A DNA stretch of 64,000 nucleotides, from assembly GCA_963814095.1 (NCBI GenBank), contig CAWFBT010000024.1, forward strand, positions 1-64,000, given 5' to 3'. This document shows positions 59,161 through 64,000 of this stretch, piece after piece; the first letter of the stretch is position 1; every line of letters starts with the position of its first letter. The notes beneath the pieces are model-generated. The model ran no database searches. It was given only the letters and a program-made list of their open reading frames with translations, and had not been told where the DNA came from. Both the position numbers and the translations under genes were made by a program. This DNA is from JACVRW01 sp963814095. GTDB lineage: Bacteria; Actinomycetota; Thermoleophilia; Solirubrobacterales; Thermoleophilaceae.

Positions 59161-60213
59161 ATGCGGCGCACGGCCGAGGTGGCCGTGGTGGGAGCCGGGA
59201 TCACCGGGCTCGCGACCGCATACGAGCTCGTCCGGCGCGGCGTCGACGTGCGCGTCTTCGAGGCGGCTCATCCAGGCGCAGGCCAGTCGGCCGGGCGCAC
59301 GCGCATCTTCCGCCATGCCCACCGGCGAGTCGAGCTCGTCGAGCGGGCCGTCGAGTCGCGCGCCTTGTGGGAGCGCTGGGAGGAGGAGCTCGGCTCGCAG
59401 CTCCTGGGCCGCGAGGGGATGCTGCTTACCGGCCCGACCGCACCGGAGGTCGCCGGCCTGCTGGAAGAGGCAGGCACACCAGGGCGCCTGCTTGACGAAC
59501 GCGGGCAGGCGGAGGCGCTGCCGATCCTGGCGCCGCCGGGCGGCCCCGCGCTCCTCGACGAGCTGGCCGGCTCGACCGACGTCTCCGCGACGATCCAGCT
59601 GCTCGCGAACGCGCTCGGGACGCGGTTGGTGCTTGCCGAGGTCCTCGCCGTCGATCCGGGCGAGCCGGCGGTCGTCGAGACCTCCGAGGGGATCTGGGAG
59701 GCAGGCCGGGCGGTGCTCTGCGCGGGTGCCGGCATCGGCACACTCGCGCCCGAGCTCGGCATTCCGGTGGCACTCTCCTGTCACGCGCGCGTGACCTTCC
59801 GCGCGCGGGACACCGGGCTTGCCGGGCGGCTCGCCGCGCTTCAGGAGCAGAGCGGTGTCTACGGCGAGACCGTCTACGCGGCGGCGTTCCCGCGCGAGCC
59901 CTTGTACGCGGTCGGGCTCGCGGGCGAGGGGGCCGAGGTCCCGCTCGGCAGCTCGACGCGCCCGCTCGTCGACCGGATCGTCGCCTACGTGCGCGCGGCG
60001 CTGCCCGGCCTCGACCCGGAGCCGGTCGGGGTCAGGCTGTGTGTGCCGACGGAGCTGCCCGACAGCCCCGACCGCTTCGAGGTGTGGCGCCACGGCTCGG
60101 TGCTCGCCCTCGCCGGCGACAACTTGTTCAAGTTCGCTCCCTGGCTCGGCCGCATGCTCGCGGCGGCCGCCTGCGGGGAGCGCGAGCCGGAGGGGCTGGT
60201 GCCGGCTCGGTGA
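59161..60213 (+). CDS. FAD-dependent oxidoreductase (DAO family)
   Basis: 350 aa. The N-terminal Rossmann motif is VAVVGAGITGLATAYELVRRG, followed by the second FAD segment GAGQSAGRTRIFRHAH, which resembles the covalent or tight flavin site of sarcosine/N-methyltryptophan oxidase-like enzymes. GDNLFKFAPWLGRML near the C-terminus matches the GHGFKFAPxxG-like flavin motif, with Asn/Leu changes. Oxidation of an amine or amino acid is likely; the substrate is not known. The ATG at 59161 follows the small gene directly; the cyclase fusion starts two bases after the stop. Confidence 0.86.
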   Translation: MRRTAEVAVVGAGITGLATAYELVRRGVDVRVFEAAHPGAGQSAGRTRIFRHAHRRVELVERAVESRALWERWEEELGSQLLGREGMLLTGPTAPEVAGLLEEAGTPGRLLDERGQAEALPILAPPGGPALLDELAGSTDVSATIQLLANALGTRLVLAEVLAVDPGEPAVVETSEGIWEAGRAVLCAGAGIGTLAPELGIPVALSCHARVTFRARDTGLAGRLAALQEQSGVYGETVYAAAFPREPLYAVGLAGEGAEVPLGSSTRPLVDRIVAYVRAALPGLDPEPVGVRLCVPTELPDSPDRFEVWRHGSVLALAGDNLFKFAPWLGRMLAAAACGEREPEGLVPAR

Positions 60214-60215
60214 AC

Positions 60216-61559
60216 ATGGACACCCCGGACATCCACTACGCGCGCAGCGGCGACGTGAGCATCGGCTACCAGGTCGTGGGGAGCGGCCCCGTCGACCTGC
60301 TCTTCGTTCCCTTCCTGATCAACCTGATCTGGGCCTGGGAGCAACCGATCTTCGTCGACTTCGTCGACCGCATGAAGTCGTTCTCACGCCTCATCCTGTT
60401 CGACAAGCGCGGCACCGGGCTCTCCGACCGGCCGCGCGACCTGCCGACGCTCGAAACGCGCATGGACGACATCCGTGCCGTGATGGACGACGTCGGCTCC
60501 GAGCGCGCCGCCCTGCTCGGCGCGGGCTCCCCCGGCGGCCAGCTGTCGGCGCTCTTCGCTGCGACCTATCCCGAGCGCGTGGTTGCGCTCATCCTGCAGA
60601 ACACCTGGCCGCGCGTCGTCGAGGCGCCCGACTTCCCGGCTGGCGCCCCCGTCGAGGAGTGGCATCGGCGGGTGCGCGAGACGCGGCTGCGCTGGGGCGA
60701 CCGCGAGTACCAGCGCAACGAGCTGCGCAAGTACTTCCCGACCCGGGCGGACGACCCGGAGTTCGAGCAGTGGCACGTGATGCACGAGCGGCTTGCCGCG
60801 AGCCCGGGGTCCGCGGCCTGGTTCATGCGGACGCTCATGGAGACGGACATCAGGGAGGTCCTGCCGACCATCTCGGTGCCGACCATGATGATGTTCAACG
60901 CGAGGTGGCGCGAGGGCTGCACCTACATGGCGGAGCGGATCCCGAACGCGAAGCTTCTCGAGCTCACCGGCCCCGATGTCAGCATCTACGGCGATGCTCA
61001 GGTCCCCGTCGCGGTGGAGCGCTTTCTCGCGGAGGGTCACGTCGATCTCGCGCCCGAGCGCGTCCTCACCACGGTGCTGTTCACGGACATCGTCGAGTCG
61101 ACGTCGCGTGCCGCTGAGCTGGGCGATGCCCGCTGGCGTGAGCTGCTCGAGGCACACCACGCGACCGTACGGGCGCAGCTCGCCCGCTACGGCGGCAACC
61201 TCGTCCGCACCACGGGTGACGGCGTCTGCGCGACGTTCGACGGCCCGGCGCGGGCGATCACCTGCGCGCACGGGATGCGCAGGGCGGTCCGCGACCTCGG
61301 CCTAGACCTCCGCGCCGGCATCCACACCGGCGAGGTCGAGCTCGTGCGCGGTCGCGTCGAGGGCATCGCGGTCCACATCGGGGCCCGCATCGCGGCAGAG
61401 GCGCGGCCCCGCGAGGTCCTCGTCTCGAGCATCGTTCGCGACCTGGCGGGCGGCTCCGGAATCGAGTTCGAGGAGCGTGGCGTGCACGAGCTCAAGGGCG
61501 TGCCCGGCGACTGGACGCTGTTTGCGGCTCGACTCTCGGAGCGCGCCCGATTAGGGTAA
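60216..61559 (+). CDS. alpha/beta-hydrolase-class III cyclase fusion
   Basis: 447 aa. Residues 1-270 are an alpha/beta-hydrolase domain (YQVVGSGPVDLLFVP, FDKRGTGLSDRP, nucleophile elbow GAGSPGG); the catalytic His position near GPDVSIYGD is not evident, so it may be a sensor rather than an enzyme. Residues 280-447 are a class III cyclase: LFTDIVESTSRA (metal Asp), TTGDGVCATF (second Asp) and GIHTGEVELV. Fusions of this kind are common in actinobacteria and proteobacteria. A GTG at 60210 is an alternative start. A cNMP-binding protein follows seven bases later. Confidence 0.88.
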   Translation: MDTPDIHYARSGDVSIGYQVVGSGPVDLLFVPFLINLIWAWEQPIFVDFVDRMKSFSRLILFDKRGTGLSDRPRDLPTLETRMDDIRAVMDDVGSERAALLGAGSPGGQLSALFAATYPERVVALILQNTWPRVVEAPDFPAGAPVEEWHRRVRETRLRWGDREYQRNELRKYFPTRADDPEFEQWHVMHERLAASPGSAAWFMRTLMETDIREVLPTISVPTMMMFNARWREGCTYMAERIPNAKLLELTGPDVSIYGDAQVPVAVERFLAEGHVDLAPERVLTTVLFTDIVESTSRAAELGDARWRELLEAHHATVRAQLARYGGNLVRTTGDGVCATFDGPARAITCAHGMRRAVRDLGLDLRAGIHTGEVELVRGRVEGIAVHIGARIAAEARPREVLVSSIVRDLAGGSGIEFEERGVHELKGVPGDWTLFAARLSERARLG

Positions 61560-61566
61560 GGCCCCC

Positions 61567-62001
61567 ATGGCGCTGTTCACCCAGGACACGAAGGTCAAGT
61601 CGCTGCGTCAAGCACCCCTCTTCGAGGGCCTGTCCAAGAAGGAGCTCACGGAGCTGGCGCGCAGAAGCGAGGACATGGAGCTCGATTCCGGCACCGTTCT
61701 CTGTCGCGAGGGCGATATCGGTCAGGAGTTCTTCGTGATCGTCGAAGGTGAGGTCGACGTGAAGCGCAAGGGCAGGCGCCTCGGCACGCGCGGAGCGGGC
61801 GACTTCATCGGCGAGATCGCGCTGCTCGAGGACATCAAGCGCACCGCCACCGTCACGGCGAAGACGCCGGTGCGCGTCTTCGTGCTCACCCGCCCCACCT
61901 TCCAGCACCTGGTGAACGAGCACCCTGCCGTCGAGAACAAGGTCATGCGGACGCTGGCGCGCCGCCTGGCGGCGATGTCGACCGACCCTGCTGTCTCCTA
62001 G
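61567..62001 (+). CDS. stand-alone cyclic-nucleotide-binding protein
   Basis: 144 aa, a single CNB beta-roll: APLFEGLSKKELTELARR, FFVIVEGEVDVKRKG, and the phosphate-binding cassette GEIALLEDIKRTATVTA with the conserved Glu and Arg. There is no DNA-binding or kinase domain, so it should act through a partner. It lies seven bases after the cyclase fusion and is most simply the receptor of its product. Its TAG stop shares CTAG with the convergent phosphatase. Confidence 0.9.
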   Translation: MALFTQDTKVKSLRQAPLFEGLSKKELTELARRSEDMELDSGTVLCREGDIGQEFFVIVEGEVDVKRKGRRLGTRGAGDFIGEIALLEDIKRTATVTAKTPVRVFVLTRPTFQHLVNEHPAVENKVMRTLARRLAAMSTDPAVS

Positions 62002-62756
62002 CCGGCCAGGCGCTCCCGCAGAGCGCCGACATCGGCGCTCGTGAGGCCGCCCTGGCGCAGCGTCGCCTCGAGGTCGACCGACGCAAGCGTCGAGGCGATC
62101 AGCTCCCCGGCCGAGGTCCCGCGGGCCGTGAGGAACTCGTCTAGCTCCGGACCCTGATCCGGCTCGTCAAGCGACTCGTAGCGAGACCGGAGCCGCGCAG
62201 CGCTCAGCGTGTAGTCCGCGGCGATCTGCTCAGGCGCGACCCCGCAGAGCGCGAGCAGCAGCATCGAGACCTGGCCGGTGCGGTCACGGCCGCTCACGCA
62301 GTGGATCAGCACGCCACCCGGCTCCGCCCGCGCGACGGCCGCCAGGACGCGCGCGCTTCGCTCGGGAAAGCGCGCCAGATGAGCGGCGTAGTAGAGCGGC
62401 GTCGCGAACTGCGGGCCGTGCATCCACTCGTCCCAGAAGCCGCTGTCGTCGATGGCGTCCAGCGGCAGGTGGAGCGTGGCGATCCCGGCCGGCCGAGCTG
62501 AAGCGTCGAGTGCGCGCTCGTCATCGTTGCGGAGATCGACGATGGTCCGCACACCGTGCGCCTCCAGGGCAGACCAGCCGGCGGCGCTCAGCCCGTCGAT
62601 GCAGTCGGCCCGCACGACGGCGCCCCGGCGCGTCTCGCCGCCGGCGGCGATCGGGATGCCGCCCAGGTCGCGCACGTTGAAGCAGCCCTCCCAGTGGAGG
62701 TGCCGGCCGGCAGGGTTTTCGCCCGGGCGGGCGAACGAGCGAGACGTGCTGTTCAT
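61998..62756 (-). CDS. tyrosine/serine-type protein phosphatase
   Basis: 252 aa. The CX5R signature is HCVSGRDRTG, with the N-terminal FNVRDLGGIPIAAGG and VDLRNDDER segments of the PF13350-like (Tyr_phosphatase3) family, whose members act on phosphotyrosine or phosphoinositides. The ATG at 62756 gives MNSTSRSFARPGENP; a longer frame to 62795 is possible. Its start overlaps that of the divergent DUF3303-like gene by 11 bases. Confidence 0.88.
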   Translation of the reverse strand: MNSTSRSFARPGENPAGRHLHWEGCFNVRDLGGIPIAAGGETRRGAVVRADCIDGLSAAGWSALEAHGVRTIVDLRNDDERALDASARPAGIATLHLPLDAIDDSGFWDEWMHGPQFATPLYYAAHLARFPERSARVLAAVARAEPGGVLIHCVSGRDRTGQVSMLLLALCGVAPEQIAADYTLSAARLRSRYESLDEPDQGPELDEFLTARGTSAGELIASTLASVDLEATLRQGGLTSADVGALRERLAG

Positions 62757-63018
62757 GGTCGTCGAGCACTTTAGGCCCGGCGCAGCGACCGACATCTATG
62801 CGCGCGTGCGCGAGGGCGGCCGCTCGCTCCCCAAGGGCCTGCGCTATGTCGACAGCTGGGTGCGCGCAGACCTGGGCGGCTGCTTCCAGCTGATGGAGTG
62901 CGAAGACGCCGCGCTACTGCAGGAGTGGGTCTCAGAGTGGAACGACCTGGGCGACTTCGACATCGTCCCGGTCACGTCGTCGCGCGCGACGCAGGACCTG
63001 ATGGCGCGGCGCGCGTAG
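62746..63018 (+). CDS. DUF3303-like protein
   Basis: 90 aa. MLFMVVEHFRPG, LPKGLRYVDSWV, GGCFQLMECEDAALLQEWV and DFDIVPVTSS match the small DUF3303 family of unknown function. The GTG at 62746 restores the family start MLFMVVE; an ATG at 62755 would cut it. The two starts with the phosphatase overlap head to head, so one must be translated from a leader reaching into the other gene. Confidence 0.8.
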   Translation: MLFMVVEHFRPGAATDIYARVREGGRSLPKGLRYVDSWVRADLGGCFQLMECEDAALLQEWVSEWNDLGDFDIVPVTSSRATQDLMARRA

Positions 63019-63071
63019 GTTCGTCGACCCAAAGCATCAACCTCGGCGGCGGTGGCGCGTTGCTAGGGGTA

Positions 63072-63350
63072 GTGCGAGCGACGACCATCCGATTCACACC
63101 CGAGCTCTGGGCAGAGCTCGAGCGCGAGGCGACACGCGAAGGCGTGAGCGTCGCGCAGTTTGTGCGCGACGCGGTCCTTTTCCGGCTCGCCTACTCGGCC
63201 GGCGCGCGCGACAAGGCTGTCGAAACGTTGTCCAGGCGACGCGCTAGCACGTGGGATAGCGGCGGCCGGTGGCGTAAGCGGTGGCGCCGCCGGGCATTCG
63301 GCGGTAGAGATGAGATACGCCGTGTTCACGAATCGGAGAGACAGCGATGA
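63072..63350 (+). CDS. ribbon-helix-helix-like protein
   Basis: 92 aa. Residues 1-40 (VRATTIRFTPELWAELERE, then GVSVAQFVRDAVLFRLAY) fit an RHH/CopG fold: a beta strand and two helices. The C-terminal half is Arg/Trp-rich and not recognised. GTG at 63072 has AGGGG four bases upstream; a TTG at 63060 would add four residues. It overlaps the start of the next sigma factor by 41 bases, so a regulatory link to it is plausible. Confidence 0.65.
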   Translation: MRATTIRFTPELWAELEREATREGVSVAQFVRDAVLFRLAYSAGARDKAVETLSRRRASTWDSGGRWRKRWRRRAFGGRDEIRRVHESERQR

Positions 63351-64000
63351 GCGCCTGGTCGCGCTCGCACGCGCGGACGACGAGCAAGCATTCGAGCGCC
63401 TGTACGCGCGTTACCGCCCGCACCTGCTCGCCTTCTGCCGCCATCTGACGGGGCAGCGGGAGGACGCCGAGGACGCGGTCCAGTACACGTTCTACGTCAC
63501 GTATCGCGAGATCGTGGAGACAACTCGGCCGCTCGATCTGCGGCCGTGGCTGTTCACGGTCGCCCGCAACCGCTGTAGCTCGCTCCTGCGCCGGCGCCGC
63601 GCTCATCCGACCCTTCGTGCGCTGGACGGTCGGGAGGCTGCCACGGAGCCACCGCCGGACGAGCTCGAGCGGCGCGAGGAGCTGCGCGACTTGATCCGCG
63701 ACCTGCAGGCGCTTCCCGAGCAGCAGCGTGAGGCGCTGCTCCTGTCCGAGATAGCCGATCTCCGGCATGTCGAGATAGCTCGCATCATCGGCGTCTCGCC
63801 GGCCAAGGTGAAGGCCCTCGTGTTTCAGGCACGCAGCTCGCTGACGTCCACCCGCGAGGCCCGCGATGCCGACTGCGAGGACATCAGACGGGAGCTCGCA
63901 ACCCACTCGGGCGCGGCGTTGCGCCGCCGCCGCCTCCGCCGGCATGTCCGCTGGTGCGCCGGCTGCCGCGCATTCGAACACGCACTCGGCGAGCAGCGCA
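63310..64000 (+). CDS. ECF sigma factor with C-terminal zinc motif, partial at window end
   Basis: No stop before 64000; 230 codons are visible. Region 2: FERLYARYRPHLLAFCRHL, EDAEDAVQYTFYVTYREIV, PWLFTVARNRCSSLLRRRR. Region 4: LQALPEQQREALLLSEIADL, HVEIARIIGVSPAKVKALVFQAR. H212, C216 and C219 form the same HxxxCxxC motif as in the sigma factor at 57484, so the two share an architecture. Whether a membrane segment follows is outside the window. ATG at 63310 begins MRYAVFTNRRDSDER; a GTG at 63322 is an alternative. Confidence 0.88.
   Translation, partial: MRYAVFTNRRDSDERLVALARADDEQAFERLYARYRPHLLAFCRHLTGQREDAEDAVQYTFYVTYREIVETTRPLDLRPWLFTVARNRCSSLLRRRRAHPTLRALDGREAATEPPPDELERREELRDLIRDLQALPEQQREALLLSEIADLRHVEIARIIGVSPAKVKALVFQARSSLTSTREARDADCEDIRRELATHSGAALRRRRLRRHVRWCAGCRAFEHALGEQR

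Overview
The window is high-GC DNA (roughly two thirds G+C) carrying the rpoBC, str, S10, spc and alpha gene blocks almost contiguously on the + strand, followed by about 31 kb of mixed metabolic, envelope and signalling genes. Codon use, zinc-type S14 and S4, class III cyclases, paired ECF sigma factors with an attached HxxxCxxC zinc motif, many small-molecule and envelope enzymes and the style of the proteins suggest a deep-branching actinobacterium of the Thermoleophilia (Solirubrobacterales-like). That placement is inference; there is no rRNA or tRNA gene in the window to anchor it.

Layout. 1-8002: leader, rpoB, rpoC, terminator. 8097-10898: HAD-like protein (-), DMT/NIPA-like membrane protein (+), alpha/beta hydrolase (-), cupin (+). 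10922-16416: rpsL-rpsG, then a 1.2-kb interruption (a SnoaL-like gene and an antisense membrane gene), then fusA and tuf. 16489-32498: rpsJ through rplQ, including secY, adk, map, rpsM/K/D, rpoA. infA, normally between map and rpmJ in relatives, is absent. Several ribosomal proteins carry unusual extensions: a SAP-like domain plus acidic linker on L22, an RG-rich tail on S3, an acidic/basic N-terminus on S17 and an acidic tail on L5. 32659-36621: NAD kinase with a frameshifted MBL-like gene (-), a c-di-AMP (ydaO) riboswitch driving a peptidoglycan hydrolase (+), a CPA2-type antiporter (-). 36827-40929: sulfate ABC transporter operon sbp-cysT-cysW-cysA with an Rrf2 regulator facing it. 40959-46713: SnoaL-like protein, metallophosphoesterase, methyltransferase, truA, surE, ligA. 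46710-52491: adenylate/guanylate cyclase and cytochrome P450 (-) below a perfect CRP-like operator, a D,D-carboxypeptidase (-), a frameshifted patatin and a YciI-like protein (+). 52488-57351 (-): an interrupted small membrane gene, an HisC-like aminotransferase, a frameshifted membrane gene, a long-chain acyl-CoA synthetase, a 58-residue protein and a Nif3-like protein. 57484-64000: ECF sigma factor, small protein, FAD oxidoreductase, alpha/beta-hydrolase-cyclase fusion, cNMP-binding protein, tyrosine phosphatase (-), DUF3303-like protein, RHH protein, and a second ECF sigma factor running off the window.

How it fits together. The left half is the transcription/translation core, tightly packed with 1- to 4-base start/stop overlaps. 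The right half has a recurring nucleotide second-messenger theme: a c-di-AMP riboswitch, two class III cyclases, a stand-alone cNMP-binding protein and a TGTGA-N6-TCACA operator. Two copies of a 37-bp near-perfect palindrome sit between convergent genes; removing one restores a two-helix membrane protein whose stop then shares a CTAG with its convergent neighbour, as at three other convergent junctions here. Five one-base frameshifts fall between 33.8 and 58.6 kb and none in the ribosomal half, so consensus errors should be excluded before calling those genes dead.
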